Source: JAEKNW01 sp963677815 (lineage in GTDB: Bacteria; Cloacimonadota; Cloacimonadia; Cloacimonadales; JAFGVF01). From it: a stretch of DNA of 64,000 nucleotides. The stretch covers positions 434,001 to 498,000 of the forward strand of contig OY782499.1 of the NCBI GenBank assembly GCA_963677815.1, written 5' to 3'. Position numbers and translations under genes: made by a program. Position 1 is the first letter of the stretch. Each line of letters starts with the position of its first letter. Below are positions 37,337-47,241 of the stretch, one piece after another. The notes below the pieces were generated by a model, which was not told the origin of the DNA, searched no databases, and saw only the letters and a list, made by a program, of their open reading frames with translations.

Positions 37337-38234
37337 ATAAGTTTACTCCCCATTGTATGTTAAATGTTACATTTTCTTTAATTGATTTATCACAAAGAAA
37401 TTCACTCATTTTGGTTGCAAGAAGTACTTTATTTTCTTTAGACAAATCAGAACCTAGAGAAGAAACACTTCCTTTTTTTATCCAATTAATAACGTCATCC
37501 CATGAAATGTTATTAATCCATGAAAATCCCACTTTTTCAACAAAACTATATTTCATTTGATTAACTAAGAATTTATCAACTTTTGATATATTTGAGAACT
37601 TTACTTCGGGAGTCCATGAGCTCAATTCATTTCTGAATAAAAAATACTGTTGCCAGAATTCTCTTGAAACATCACTAAGAGGGTTATTGTCTTCATGAAT
37701 GAAATCAAATTCCCCATCAAGCATTTTGTACCAACCATTTAATTCTGCTATCACAATTACTGAGTTTATTTTCATTCTACAATTTAATGATTGTAAAAAA
37801 GATTCCCAGTTAAAATAGTGTAGTACTGAAATAAATATTGCCAAATCAATATTATCAGTATATTTCGTTCCAACATTAGCATCATATAAATAATAAATTA
37901 CATCTAAGATAGGATAGTTTCTTAAATTATCCTCAAATTTTTCTATCATTTTTTTAGATATATCAAAACATTCAAGAGAATAATCATAACCAGCTTGATT
38001 AAAAGCTTCTGCAATATTGAATATTGAACGCCCAGTTCCAGTTCCAGTGTCTAATATCTTATTTTTTTCATTTATATTTAAGTACTTTAGCAAAAATATT
38101 CCCATCTCATAAAAACTTTCTTTAGGAATATACGTAGATTTTTCAAAATAATCAACAGCTTCAGTAACAAGATAAGGATTACTCACATTTTTTTTTGTGC
38201 TATTTTGCAAATTCAACAACATCTCCTTTATCAT
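37317..38234 (-). CDS. Class I SAM-dependent methyltransferase
   Basis: The 305-residue protein has motif I ILDTGTGTGRSIFNIAEAF (about 60-78), an acidic strand after beta-2 (LECFDISKKMIEKF) and DLAIFISVLHYF. The substrate is unknown. The gene overlaps the binding-protein gene by up to 35 bp. Codons 38234, 38222 (ATG) and 38216 (TTG) are possible starts, and AAGGAG is best spaced for TTG 38216. It sits between an importer and a signalling ATPase, so it may modify a signalling partner or small molecule. Confidence 0.8.
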   Translation of the reverse strand: MIKEMLLNLQNSTKKNVSNPYLVTEAVDYFEKSTYIPKESFYEMGIFLLKYLNINEKNKILDTGTGTGRSIFNIAEAFNQAGYDYSLECFDISKKMIEKFEDNLRNYPILDVIYYLYDANVGTKYTDNIDLAIFISVLHYFNWESFLQSLNCRMKINSVIVIAELNGWYKMLDGEFDFIHEDNNPLSDVSREFWQQYFLFRNELSSWTPEVKFSNISKVDKFLVNQMKYSFVEKVGFSWINNISWDDVINWIKKGSVSSLGSDLSKENKVLLATKMSEFLCDKSIKENVTFNIQWGVNLYVYRKE

Positions 38235-39291
38235 TGAAATTAGCTAATTTCAATTCTACATGTGAAACACCAAAACTATCTATAATAATATCACCAGAAA
38301 TTCCTGAAAATTTTTTATTCGTAAAGTTTTCAAAAGTTATATTTTTTCCAGACAATAAAATATCTATTAGGAATTTTCCTGTGTCATAACAATATACACC
38401 ATCAAAAGTACTATTCCTACCATATAAAGAATTATATTGCTCTTGAAATCTACTGTAATCATCATTTGGGTTAATTTCGAATGAGGCTGTAACAAATATC
38501 AGATTACTAGTTAACTCTTTTGACATTTGTGGTGCTGTCATTATCCCAAGTCCTCCCACTATCTTAGATAATAAATTATAGTTGTATGCTTCTTTCAATA
38601 TTACTGGATACAAATAACCAAAGTCTATAGTATGAATATACTCTACATTACTTTCCCCAAGTTTTAACAACTGATCTTTAAAGCTTTTAGTTGAAAAATC
38701 ATAACTTTCAGTATGAATAAGTTCAATATTACGCTTTTCAAGTTCTTCCTTGAGAATATTTTCAATAGCATATCTAGATTCAGAAGTGTTGATGTATAAC
38801 CCTCCAATTCTTTTAGCTCCAATTCTTGAAAAATGGTTAGCTATTTTATTCATTTCATCGCCAATGTTGTAATAAATACTAATTACATTCTCATATTCTC
38901 TGGCTAAGGTTGGATCAATGCTCAATGAAAACTGAATATTATTATCTTCTAAACATTTTGGAGCTATAGCCCTTGCTACAACAGTTAATGAGGTAATATA
39001 ATACTTTATATTTTTATTATTCAAATAAGTATAAGCTGTTAAGCCGTCTTTAGCATTTCCTTTACTATCTTGGAATACAAATTCTATCTTCATTTTATCT
39101 TGATTAATATTTGATTGTAATAGCTCAAGAGTGTTTTTTTCTTCAATTCCTAGATAAGAAAGCTCTCCTGTCAAAGGCAATATTGCCCCAATCCTAATCA
39201 CATCATCATCTTTCTTTTTATCACAACTTGTTGTTATAAAAGCTGTAGTAACAAGGAACACCAACACTAGAACAGTACAAAATTTCTTCAT
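38200..39291 (-). CDS. Periplasmic ligand-binding lipoprotein of a branched-chain-type ABC importer
   Basis: The 363-residue protein has a lipobox (TTSC, Cys23) and then the type I periplasmic binding fold with IRIGAILPLTGELSYLG (about 35-51), AIAPKCLEDNNIQFSLS and GVYCYDTGKFLIDIL. It is the LivJ/LivK or AmiC-like class that binds amino acids, amides or related ligands. The lipid anchor keeps it in the envelope, suiting it to either transport or ligand sensing. Confidence 0.88.
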   Translation of the reverse strand: MKKFCTVLVLVFLVTTAFITTSCDKKKDDDVIRIGAILPLTGELSYLGIEEKNTLELLQSNINQDKMKIEFVFQDSKGNAKDGLTAYTYLNNKNIKYYITSLTVVARAIAPKCLEDNNIQFSLSIDPTLAREYENVISIYYNIGDEMNKIANHFSRIGAKRIGGLYINTSESRYAIENILKEELEKRNIELIHTESYDFSTKSFKDQLLKLGESNVEYIHTIDFGYLYPVILKEAYNYNLLSKIVGGLGIMTAPQMSKELTSNLIFVTASFEINPNDDYSRFQEQYNSLYGRNSTFDGVYCYDTGKFLIDILLSGKNITFENFTNKKFSGISGDIIIDSFGVSHVELKLANFNDKGDVVEFAK

Positions 39292-39306
39292 TATTTCTCC
39301 TCCAAT

Positions 39307-40023
39307 TCAAAAAAAGAATTTCTCTAATTCGTTTATATTTTTCGTTTCTTCAATCTTATCAATTTTACCTAATTTAAGCAAGGCCATTCTATGAGCAATT
39401 TTATGTGCTTCAGATACATTTTGTTCAATAAGTAAAATACTTAACTTCAACTCTTTTTGGATAGTTTCAATTAGCTTGAACATGTTACCTCTATTAATCG
39501 GAGAAAGCCCTGCAGAAGGCTCATCTAGAATTAAAAATTTAGGTTCTTGTAACAATATCATGATCAGAGCCAATTGATGTTTTTCTCCTCCACTTAATAA
39601 GGAAGCATTTTTATCTAAATTCTTATTATTTTGTAAAAGATCGAATAAGTCTTTATATTTCAATAAATATTGATTTAGCATTTTTTTGTCAAGTTTTCTT
39701 CCAGCAAATTTAATATTTTCTTCAACAGTTAAATTTGTAAAGGTTAAGCCCTCCTGCATAAAAGCGCCAAAACTGAGTTCAGTCATCTTGTAAACAGGAA
39801 GATTTTTTTTTATAAGATCATCATCTTCATAAAGTATTTCACCATTTCTATAAGGGACTAAATTTAGTATTGCTTTTGCCAGTGTTGATTTACCTGAACC
39901 ATTTTGTCCAACTAATGCTACTATTTCATTGGAGAAGATATCTAGCTCAAGACCATTTATGATATTGCTATCTTTAACATATCCTGCATGTAAGTTATTG
40001 ATTTTTAATTTTATACTATTCAT
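39307..40023 (-). CDS. livF: Branched-chain-type ABC transporter ATPase (LivF-like)
   Basis: The 238-residue ATPase has Walker A GQNGSGKST (39-47), signature LSGGEKHQ, Walker B FLILDEPSAGLSP and switch region LLIEQN. It is the shorter of the two Liv ATPases and follows LivG by a single base, as usual. The signature has KHQ where KQM or KQR is common. Confidence 0.9.
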   Translation of the reverse strand: MNSIKLKINNLHAGYVKDSNIINGLELDIFSNEIVALVGQNGSGKSTLAKAILNLVPYRNGEILYEDDDLIKKNLPVYKMTELSFGAFMQEGLTFTNLTVEENIKFAGRKLDKKMLNQYLLKYKDLFDLLQNNKNLDKNASLLSGGEKHQLALIMILLQEPKFLILDEPSAGLSPINRGNMFKLIETIQKELKLSILLIEQNVSEAHKIAHRMALLKLGKIDKIEETKNINELEKFFF

Positions 40024-40830
40024 TTAAATACCTAAATATTTTATTCTGACAATAGGATTACCAATTACGTCTTCCATAGTTCCTCTAATTCTAGCTTTGC
40101 CCTTATCGATGAAAAAGCAATAATCAGCGATATCTTCAAGAACTTTAAAATTGTGTTCAATAATAATAATTGTAACTCCTGTTAATTTATTTATTTTACG
40201 TATTACTTCACAGATTATTTGTCTTATCTCAGGATGAACCCCAGCAGTAGGTTCATCTAAAAGGAGCAATTTATGGTCTGACATTAACAATCTAGCAATA
40301 CCCAACAATCTCTGTTGACCGTGTGATAATTCTGAAGCGTAATTATTTCTGTTTTGCCAAAAGTAGTTATCTTTGCCAAAAAGTTCAATTAAAACCTTTT
40401 TAGCTTTAACAACTCTCTTTTTTTCCTTTTCTTTATGTTTTTTTCTCTTAAATAGTGTAATAAAAGGAGTTTCACCAAAGTTATCGTCTCCCCCAATCAA
40501 CAAATTCTCTAAAATAGTCATATCTAAAAAAATATGATTATCCTGAAACAAACGGCCAATTCCAATTCCCTTCAGTTCATTAGGATTAAGTTTCAATAAA
40601 TCTATCTGCTTATCCCCAGTATCGTAGCAGATCTTTCCTTTATCACAATCAATTAAACGAGAGATAATATTGAAAAGAGTAGTCTTGCCTGCTCCATTTG
40701 TACCCATTATTGCAATAATTTCACCAGCATTAAAATCAATCTGTAAAGAATCAAATAAAAGTGGAGCTTCTGCATTTCTAGAAGAAAAACTTTTTGAGAG
40801 TCCTTGAATTTTTAAAACTGAATAACTCAT
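40024..40830 (-). CDS. livG: Branched-chain-type ABC transporter ATPase (LivG-like)
   Basis: The 268-residue ATPase has Walker A GTNGAGKTT (43-51), signature variant LSHGQQRLLGIA, Walker B LLLLDEPTAGVHP and IEHNFKV. The LSHGQQR variant is common in LivG proteins. It overlaps LivM by one base. An insertion rich in lysine (KRKKHKEKEKKR) is present at the site of the LivG loop. Confidence 0.9.
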   Translation of the reverse strand: MSYSVLKIQGLSKSFSSRNAEAPLLFDSLQIDFNAGEIIAIMGTNGAGKTTLFNIISRLIDCDKGKICYDTGDKQIDLLKLNPNELKGIGIGRLFQDNHIFLDMTILENLLIGGDDNFGETPFITLFKRKKHKEKEKKRVVKAKKVLIELFGKDNYFWQNRNNYASELSHGQQRLLGIARLLMSDHKLLLLDEPTAGVHPEIRQIICEVIRKINKLTGVTIIIIEHNFKVLEDIADYCFFIDKGKARIRGTMEDVIGNPIVRIKYLGI

Positions 40831-41702
40831 TATTTAATCCTATAATTTCCGACTAAACCTTCAGGTTTAAATCTCATGAGTATAATTAGAATCAAGCCAT
40901 AAATTATCTGTCGCATATTGGCAGCTATTGAATCAGGTAGGCCTATAAATCGAAGAATTTCCGGTAGCAAAATAACAAAAATAGAACCCACTACAGGACC
41001 TTTTATATTCCCTAAACCACCAATGAGTAGAGCTGATAAAATAAAAATCGATTCATCAAGATTGAAACTTGTAGGATCAATATAGGTAACATAGGTAGCA
41101 TATAAAAATCCAGCAATTCCAATGAATGAGGAAGATATAGCAAAGGTTCGAATTTTTAGTGAAGTGATATCCTTCCCCAATGTTATCAAGGCCAGTTCAT
41201 CTTCTCTCATTGCTTTTAATAACCTACCGAAAGGGGAGTTAATTAAGTAATAAAAAATGAAAATCGTAAAAAGACTCATAACTGTAGAAAAAATTAGAAA
41301 AGGAATAATTCCAGATACTTGATAAAATCCTAAAAGTTTAGGAGCAGGTATTCCAGGTATTCCATAAGGTCCTTTAGTTACTGAAATCCAATTATATAAA
41401 ACCGAGTAAGCTATAATCTGAAATCCCAAGGTCGAAAGCACAAAATAGTCATTCTTGAGCCGAAGAGAAGTAAGAGCTAATAATAGGCTGATAAGACCTG
41501 TTGCCAACATAGCAAATACTAAAGCTGGGATTAACGGTAAATGCATTGTAGTCAAGGCTAATACAGAGCAATAAGCTCCAATTCCATAGAATGCAGCTTG
41601 CCCCAAAGATAAAAGATTTGTCATTCCTACTAAAAGATTTGAACTTACTGTTAAAACTATATAGATATTTATCATAATAATTATATGGAAGAAATAGTTC
41701 AT
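40830..41702 (-). CDS. livM: Branched-chain-type ABC permease (LivM-like)
   Basis: The 290-residue permease has about eight membrane helices and the LivM landmarks NLLVGMTNLLSLGQAAFYGIG (about 23-43) and MREDELALITLGKDI, the cytoplasmic coupling loop. The C-terminal GGLGNIKGPVVGSIF is typical. It would pair with LivH to form the translocation channel. Confidence 0.92.
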   Translation of the reverse strand: MNYFFHIIIMINIYIVLTVSSNLLVGMTNLLSLGQAAFYGIGAYCSVLALTTMHLPLIPALVFAMLATGLISLLLALTSLRLKNDYFVLSTLGFQIIAYSVLYNWISVTKGPYGIPGIPAPKLLGFYQVSGIIPFLIFSTVMSLFTIFIFYYLINSPFGRLLKAMREDELALITLGKDITSLKIRTFAISSSFIGIAGFLYATYVTYIDPTSFNLDESIFILSALLIGGLGNIKGPVVGSIFVILLPEILRFIGLPDSIAANMRQIIYGLILIILMRFKPEGLVGNYRIK

Positions 41703-42574
41703 TAAACCTCTCTCTCCTTTTTACCTAAAATACCTTGGGGTCTGAAAATAAGGAATATAATCAAAACAACAAAGGTTATAGCCGATTGCCATTTAGAAGA
41801 GAACATCCAGATTGTTAGAGCTTGGATTATTCCAATAGAGAAACCCCCAATTAGTGGTCCTGCAAAAGAACCTATACCACCAATAATAAAAGCAACAATA
41901 ACATTTAACAACATTGGCATTCCAATATAAGGATCCATACCAACATCATAACTTATCAAGATACCTGCTATGGCAATCATAATTCCACTAATCCCAAATA
42001 AAAGCAACCGTGTTCGCAATATATTTATCCCCATTATCTGAACCAGAAGGTCATTATTACTAAAAGCCCTTATAACAATTCCTAAATTTGTCTTCTTTAA
42101 GACAATAAAAAAGATTATAATAATAAGCAATGAACTTATAAGCTGATATATTTGTGGATAAGTAACTATCATTCCTGAAAATTTTATTGTGTTAGCTATA
42201 TCTGAATTTAAGATTTTTGTTTCATTTCCAAATATCATAGCAATTATATTAACGATTATAGTTACGACACCTATTGAACTTATAGTTACAACATTGGAAG
42301 AACTTTTCTTAATAAACAAGGGTTGGTAGATTGTTTTATCGATAAGAATACTAATGTTCATAGTCAAAATAATGGAAACAAATATTGATAAGGAGATGTT
42401 TATCCCTAATTTTATGTTAAGATACCAAAAAAAATATGGAGCTATCATATATAAAGCAGAATATCCAATATGGAATATTTTAGTTGTATTATATACTATC
42501 GCAAATCCTAAAGAAGCCAATGAATAAACAGCTCCCATAATAATACCGTTAATAAGTAATTGAATTAATAACAT
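41702..42574 (-). CDS. livH: Branched-chain-type ABC permease (LivH-like)
   Basis: The 290-residue permease begins LLIQLLINGIIMGAVYSLAS, the standard LivH N-terminus. It carries the coupling-loop sequence VIRAFSNNDLLVQIMGIN and the C-terminal GGIGSFAGPLIGGFSIGI. About eight helices are expected. It overlaps LivM by one base and lies one base from the receiver gene. Confidence 0.92.
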   Translation of the reverse strand: MLLIQLLINGIIMGAVYSLASLGFAIVYNTTKIFHIGYSALYMIAPYFFWYLNIKLGINISLSIFVSIILTMNISILIDKTIYQPLFIKKSSSNVVTISSIGVVTIIVNIIAMIFGNETKILNSDIANTIKFSGMIVTYPQIYQLISSLLIIIIFFIVLKKTNLGIVIRAFSNNDLLVQIMGINILRTRLLLFGISGIMIAIAGILISYDVGMDPYIGMPMLLNVIVAFIIGGIGSFAGPLIGGFSIGIIQALTIWMFSSKWQSAITFVVLIIFLIFRPQGILGKKEREV

Positions 42575-42575
42575 G

Positions 42576-42941
42576 TTATCCTTTTGTGTTTAGAATTTCT
42601 TTCATCTCAGCAATATCTATCGGTTTTTTGAAAAAATAAACAGCTCCAAGATTTAAAGATTTTTCAGCATAACTAAATTCTTTATAAGCACTCATCATGA
42701 AACATAATATGTTAGGCTGATTAATTTTTATCCATTCCAAAATCTTTAATCCATCAATGTTTTCATCATCATTATTATCTAATCTAATATCTAATAGAGC
42801 TAAATCAATCTCTTTTGTACTAAGTACTTGGAGAGCTTCGTCAAGAGTTTGACATGGATATGTTTTGTAACTATCCTGTAGTGATAATTCTATTGTTCTT
42901 AGATAAAAAATCTGATCGTCGACTATTAAAATCTTTTTCAT
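42576..42941 (-). CDS. Stand-alone receiver-domain response regulator
   Basis: The 121-residue CheY-type protein has the acidic pair in ILIVDDQ (residues 8-9), the phospho-acceptor Asp in LALLDIRL (about 52), MMSAY for the switch strand and lysine in FFKKPID. There is no output domain. It is the first gene of the 13-gene run, 1 bp before livH, so it could transmit between the kinase-like giant and another partner. Family A copy A5 lies just upstream. Confidence 0.9.
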   Translation of the reverse strand: MKKILIVDDQIFYLRTIELSLQDSYKTYPCQTLDEALQVLSTKEIDLALLDIRLDNNDDENIDGLKILEWIKINQPNILCFMMSAYKEFSYAEKSLNLGAVYFFKKPIDIAEMKEILNTKG

Positions 42942-43059
42942 ATATTAATCCTAAGGTAATTTATTTACTCTCTTTCCATTTTTAATCTAGTTTTTAAGTC
43001 TTCTATATTATTATATATCACATTAATCTTTGGAAACAGATACACAGATTATATATTTA

Positions 43060-43224
43060 AACCCAGATGGTGCAGTAGAGCTTTAGAGAAGAGTGCAGAT
43101 TCTTTTAGCAAAATAGCTTACAGAATTCCGACGCATATAATATATATATTCGGAAGAATTATGTAAGTTACTTTTGCAAAAGAATATAGTGCTATTATCA
43201 AAGATCTATTGCATTATTTGGGTT
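43060..43224. repeat. Family A palindromic repeat, complete copy A5
   Basis: The ends are AACCCAGATGGTGC and GCATTATTTGGGTT. The arms AGCAAAATAGCTTACAGAATT and AATTATGTAAGTTACTTTTGC pair across a TATATATAT loop. It occupies most of the 391-bp gap between the tubulin-like gene and the receiver gene, alongside the stem at 43249. The 13-gene operon promoter must be near its left edge. Confidence 0.92.
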
Positions 43225-43248
43225 AAACATCATTTAAATCCAAATAAT

Positions 43249-43282
43249 CCGGAATTTTCCGACTAATTTCGAAAAATTCCGG
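43249..43282 (-). terminator. Stem-loop after the tubulin-like gene
   Basis: CCGGAATTTTC pairs with GAAAAATTCCGG (11-12 bp) around an 11-nt loop, about 50 nt after the tubulin-like stop codon. The stem is strong, but the T tract that would follow it is absent, so it may protect the 3' end or rely on Rho. Confidence 0.6.
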
Positions 43283-43332
43283 CAACTTATAATTAACTCA
43301 GTGTTCTTTTGTTAAAATAATTACATCCAGAA

Positions 43333-46300
43333 TTAAAAATCAGGAAGTTCAAAATCTAAACCATCATTTTCAGGATTCTGAATAGAATCAAAAATATCTT
43401 TGATTTCAGGAATCTCATCAGGAGTAGTCCAATCATTTTTTGATGGTTTCCCTTTTTCAGAAACCCTAACATCTTCTTTGTTAATTCCGTTATCAATAAT
43501 GAATTCTTTTAGCTCATCCAAAGTAAGACTAGTAGTATTCATTTTTCCTGTATTATCCTTCCACACGAAAGGATATTTTTTTATTTCAGTCTTTTCACTA
43601 ATATTTATTCTGGTAGGATTAGCATTAACGTCTAGGGAACTATGCTTTCCGTTCCTGTTTATATCCTTAAAGAAAGTATCCTTATCTAATTTTTCCCAAA
43701 CTTCAGGTTTATCTGAATAGTGTTTTCTCACTAGATAAATACCGGGTTCATCTTGAATTTGAATAAGAATTTTATCTTTAGTATATCCTTCAAAAAGCAT
43801 ACCTGTTTCAACATCCTTAAGATCAAAAACCTCCTCCTCATCTATGCCTAAATATATTCGCTTGTTCATTGGGTCATAATAATTACCCCAATCATTACCA
43901 TCTTTAAATAACTTTATTTTATCACCTCTTTTTGAATTTCTAAATTTAGCAATCTTTGCAGAATTTTGTTTATCAAGTTCATCTGCTTGAATCAAAGATT
44001 TAAGTGCTGGACTTGTTTTATTAGAATTTATAATATATCTTAATACCATCTCAGGTATGTAGGGGAATTTATCCTCTTTAAAATACTTTTTCAAATGTTC
44101 TAGTGCAGCTACTCTCTTCTTAGCTTTAGAAATTTCAAAGATACTATTAAATCTTTCGATAAGTTTTTCTGTAAAATGAGTAAAGTAAACATTATCATTT
44201 TTTAAGTATCTAATAAAATCATCCCAAGATACTTTCCTCTGATCTTTTGGCAAAGCAATTTTGAGTTTATCTTCATAAAAATCATATTTATCATAGGTAG
44301 TTGATTCTACTAACTCTTGAACTTTTCCAATATCTCCAGCATTATTTGATGCTTGAGATATGACATGGATAACACCTGTATGTACTAACAAGTTTACATA
44401 AGTTGCGAAATCTTCATTAGGTATTTGATTAGAATTACCCATAGGCTCATCTATGTCTATAAAATGCTTATGAGTATGGAAACGATATTTGACTTCTCTG
44501 CCATTTTCTTTAACTATTTGGTCATAAATAATTTTTGCCTTTTGCAATTCTGAGTAAACCGTTAATGGGAGACCTCTGGAAACCCTTGTGATTTGGATTA
44601 TTTCAGGATCGAAATTTTCAACAAATATTGGTTCTGGCTTGATTAACTTTCTCATTTTACCAATTGTAACATCATCTAAGTTGTTCCCTGAGATTAATAT
44701 GACCTGACTCTCAGTTTTTATATTTCCTATTTTTGACAAATCTAAGGCACCTAAAGCACTTCCACTTGTTGATAATCGCTTTTGGATAAATTCATCCTTG
44801 TCCAAATCAGATAATCCATCTAAGAACTTGGACAGAGTGTAATCTTTTAGAAGTACCCCACTTTGTAATTTAAGTTCAGCCTTGTTATTAAAGATCATTT
44901 CAGATAGCCTATCTATTTCATCAATAAAATCTGATTTTGTTACCTCTTTATCAACTAATTGATCTATTAGCCCATTTTCTTTATTTAACCAATTCTGTAG
45001 TTCATTCTCAATTGAATTCACTCCAATTCGTAATGATTCAGCAAAATGTGTGTATTGTTCTGGAGTACTAGAAATCACATCAGCAACCAAATCAGTCGTA
45101 TTACCTCTCAAAACATCTGCCATCTGTTGCTTTATAGACTTTACTAAGCAATTATTCATTGTACTATTTGATTCATCATAAATATTCAATCTGTTTTTTG
45201 TTAAGACTAAACCTATTTCGTTTAATTTATCGATTATCTTAGAGGTGCTTTTTAGATATGTTATGTACTCTGAATAATTGTATAATTTAGGTAAAATTTT
45301 CTCGACTTCAATAAATATATTGCTAATTATTGCTCTACTTTGGAGACTCAACTTCTTATCTGCTCTAGCCCCTGCGCCAATTTTTTTCCAGAAAGTATCA
45401 TTTTCCTCAATCCACTCAAGTTTATCATTAGCTAGAGCTTCCTTTAAAGTGATTTCCCAAGGTGGATTAGAGCTAATATTGGGTTTAAGTTCCTGGACAG
45501 TTGTTTCAATTTCCTGGTTAAAAAAATCTAGAATACTAGAAATTAGCTTTTTTTTAAGAGTGTTATCCGAAGATTCCTTCAACTTTCCAGTGATCTGGTT
45601 TATGTGCTCAAATTTTTCAAAAACACTAGCAATCCTATTAATAATATCTTCATTTAACTCTGTGATAATCTTTTCTGCAAAAACGATACCATGATCTTTA
45701 ATGCCTTCTTTTAATCTAACTTTTAGAGACTCAATTACTAAATTTTGTTGCCTTTCAAATTCCTCATCCCTGCTAGAAATCTTGCCGTTGTTACCTTGAT
45801 ATTTTAGTGCGTATGCATCGTATGCTCCACTCAAATTCTTACTTATTGAATCAAAAATCTTATCTTGATCTTCATAGCTTAAGGCATTATAGGATGCTTT
45901 TGATATTTTAATACTAGGATAATCTTTCGGTAATGGTAATTGATTTGCGAATGACTCAGCAATATCTGATGATTTATTTGCTTTATATTCTCCGTCAATT
46001 CGCTCATTTTGTACGTTTGGATATAATTTTCCAGTAACAATATCATCTAAAATTAGCTTTTTGTAATATAGCTTTGAAAAACTCACTAATTTTGATTTAG
46101 GTAATTTTAGAGAAAATCCCCCTATTCTGCCATAATTTGATTGTCTTTTAGCATTTGGTGCTTCAATTTCTGTAATAAAACCACTCCCAGCAGGATTTGC
46201 ATGATACCCTTTAGTAATAATATCATGAATTTTCCCAGAGAATACAAAATTAAATATTGTTTCACTTACTAATTTATTAATTGATGAATAACTTGTTTGC

Positions 46301-47229
46301 ATTGATCTATGTTCATCATCCCAGTTTGATACATTCCATATATGGGTATAAACATCCTCCACAGTTATTGGCGTAGTTGAAGAGAAGATTTTTTTTGAGA
46401 TGTTCTCTTCAAATTGATAGCCATTCTTTAAAATATGTTCTAGCTCTTTAAAAGATGCATATTGGTTTGCTTGGATAGTATTAAAATATTTTTCACCAAC
46501 ATCTCTTCCTCCCATTTTAAAACATGAAGGCATAAAGTTTACTAACTTTATAAATGAATGATCAGATAGTTCCTTTGATTGACTTCTAATTAAGTGTCGT
46601 ATAAGAGCTGCCACAGTAAGGAATGTCCCTTTACCTGTCCCACCACCTACTGAGCAAATTACAAAAACCATTATACCATTATTTTGTGATATCTCATTCA
46701 ATATATTTTTATAGGAGTTTTTTATTATATTATTAATATAGTCTTTTGATAATAAATCTTGAATTTTTGTTTCTAATTGTCCTTTAAGGACATCTAAATT
46801 TGGCCATAGAGATATCTTTCCGATTAATCCAATACCAGCTGCTCCATAACCAACAGCATCTTTAATAATAGGCCCAATTTTCTCTTTAGAAGCTACAAAA
46901 TCTGATGCTTGAGATTTATGAGGTTCCCTTAGCATACCTTGTAAATCAGTTTTACCTTTTGCAATACTATAGACTTCTCCAGAAGAAAATTGGATGTCAT
47001 GATATTCTTTATCAATATATTCTAGTGTCTTTTTATGAGGATCATTATCATCGACTTCATTTGCTGATAGAAATTCTGTATCAATACATAGAAATTGCAA
47101 TAAAGGATTTTCAGCATCTGTTCTTATTAAACCTTTTTGCATTAGATTTTTTTTCAATTCCATCAAAGCTATTCGACCAGTTCCACCTAAGCCAATAAAC
47201 AAAGTTGGGCCTATATTGTATTTTTTCAT
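43333..47229 (-). CDS. Large tubulin-like GTPase (Tubulin_2 type) with GYF_2-like C-terminus
   Basis: The 1298-residue protein has two tubulin-fold marks: a glycine-rich first loop LFIGLGGTGRIALMELKK (about 10-27) and the tubulin signature VGGGTGKGTFL (194-204), which contacts the GTP phosphates. A long helical middle follows, then near the C-terminus (about 1219-1280) YPFVWKDNTG ... LDELKEFIIDNGI ... NDWTTPDEIPEIKDIF, resembling the GYF_2 (DUF4339) peptide-binding domain. It follows the protease/vWA gene by 12 bp. Tubulin_2 proteins are poorly characterised and known mainly from large accessory loci. Confidence 0.72.
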   Translation of the reverse strand: MKKYNIGPTLFIGLGGTGRIALMELKKNLMQKGLIRTDAENPLLQFLCIDTEFLSANEVDDNDPHKKTLEYIDKEYHDIQFSSGEVYSIAKGKTDLQGMLREPHKSQASDFVASKEKIGPIIKDAVGYGAAGIGLIGKISLWPNLDVLKGQLETKIQDLLSKDYINNIIKNSYKNILNEISQNNGIMVFVICSVGGGTGKGTFLTVAALIRHLIRSQSKELSDHSFIKLVNFMPSCFKMGGRDVGEKYFNTIQANQYASFKELEHILKNGYQFEENISKKIFSSTTPITVEDVYTHIWNVSNWDDEHRSMQTSYSSINKLVSETIFNFVFSGKIHDIITKGYHANPAGSGFITEIEAPNAKRQSNYGRIGGFSLKLPKSKLVSFSKLYYKKLILDDIVTGKLYPNVQNERIDGEYKANKSSDIAESFANQLPLPKDYPSIKISKASYNALSYEDQDKIFDSISKNLSGAYDAYALKYQGNNGKISSRDEEFERQQNLVIESLKVRLKEGIKDHGIVFAEKIITELNEDIINRIASVFEKFEHINQITGKLKESSDNTLKKKLISSILDFFNQEIETTVQELKPNISSNPPWEITLKEALANDKLEWIEENDTFWKKIGAGARADKKLSLQSRAIISNIFIEVEKILPKLYNYSEYITYLKSTSKIIDKLNEIGLVLTKNRLNIYDESNSTMNNCLVKSIKQQMADVLRGNTTDLVADVISSTPEQYTHFAESLRIGVNSIENELQNWLNKENGLIDQLVDKEVTKSDFIDEIDRLSEMIFNNKAELKLQSGVLLKDYTLSKFLDGLSDLDKDEFIQKRLSTSGSALGALDLSKIGNIKTESQVILISGNNLDDVTIGKMRKLIKPEPIFVENFDPEIIQITRVSRGLPLTVYSELQKAKIIYDQIVKENGREVKYRFHTHKHFIDIDEPMGNSNQIPNEDFATYVNLLVHTGVIHVISQASNNAGDIGKVQELVESTTYDKYDFYEDKLKIALPKDQRKVSWDDFIRYLKNDNVYFTHFTEKLIERFNSIFEISKAKKRVAALEHLKKYFKEDKFPYIPEMVLRYIINSNKTSPALKSLIQADELDKQNSAKIAKFRNSKRGDKIKLFKDGNDWGNYYDPMNKRIYLGIDEEEVFDLKDVETGMLFEGYTKDKILIQIQDEPGIYLVRKHYSDKPEVWEKLDKDTFFKDINRNGKHSSLDVNANPTRINISEKTEIKKYPFVWKDNTGKMNTTSLTLDELKEFIIDNGINKEDVRVSEKGKPSKNDWTTPDEIPEIKDIFDSIQNPENDGLDFELPDF

Positions 47230-47241
47230 TTTATCTCCTTC

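Larger units (their letters stand above)
28684..42941 (-). other. Candidate 13-gene operon: ABC importer, receivers, methyltransferase, HATPase giant
   Basis: Thirteen consecutive reverse-strand genes from 42941 down to 28684 are separated by at most 67 bp, with several overlaps (40830, 38200-38234, 37317-37336, 33200-33207). No terminator-like stem is visible between them. The order is receiver, LivH, LivM, LivG, LivF, binding lipoprotein, methyltransferase, HATPase giant, 253-aa protein, 237-aa protein, receiver-like 567-aa protein, coiled-coil protein, membrane protein. Any promoter must lie in 42942-43060, before family A copy A5. Confidence 0.7.
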
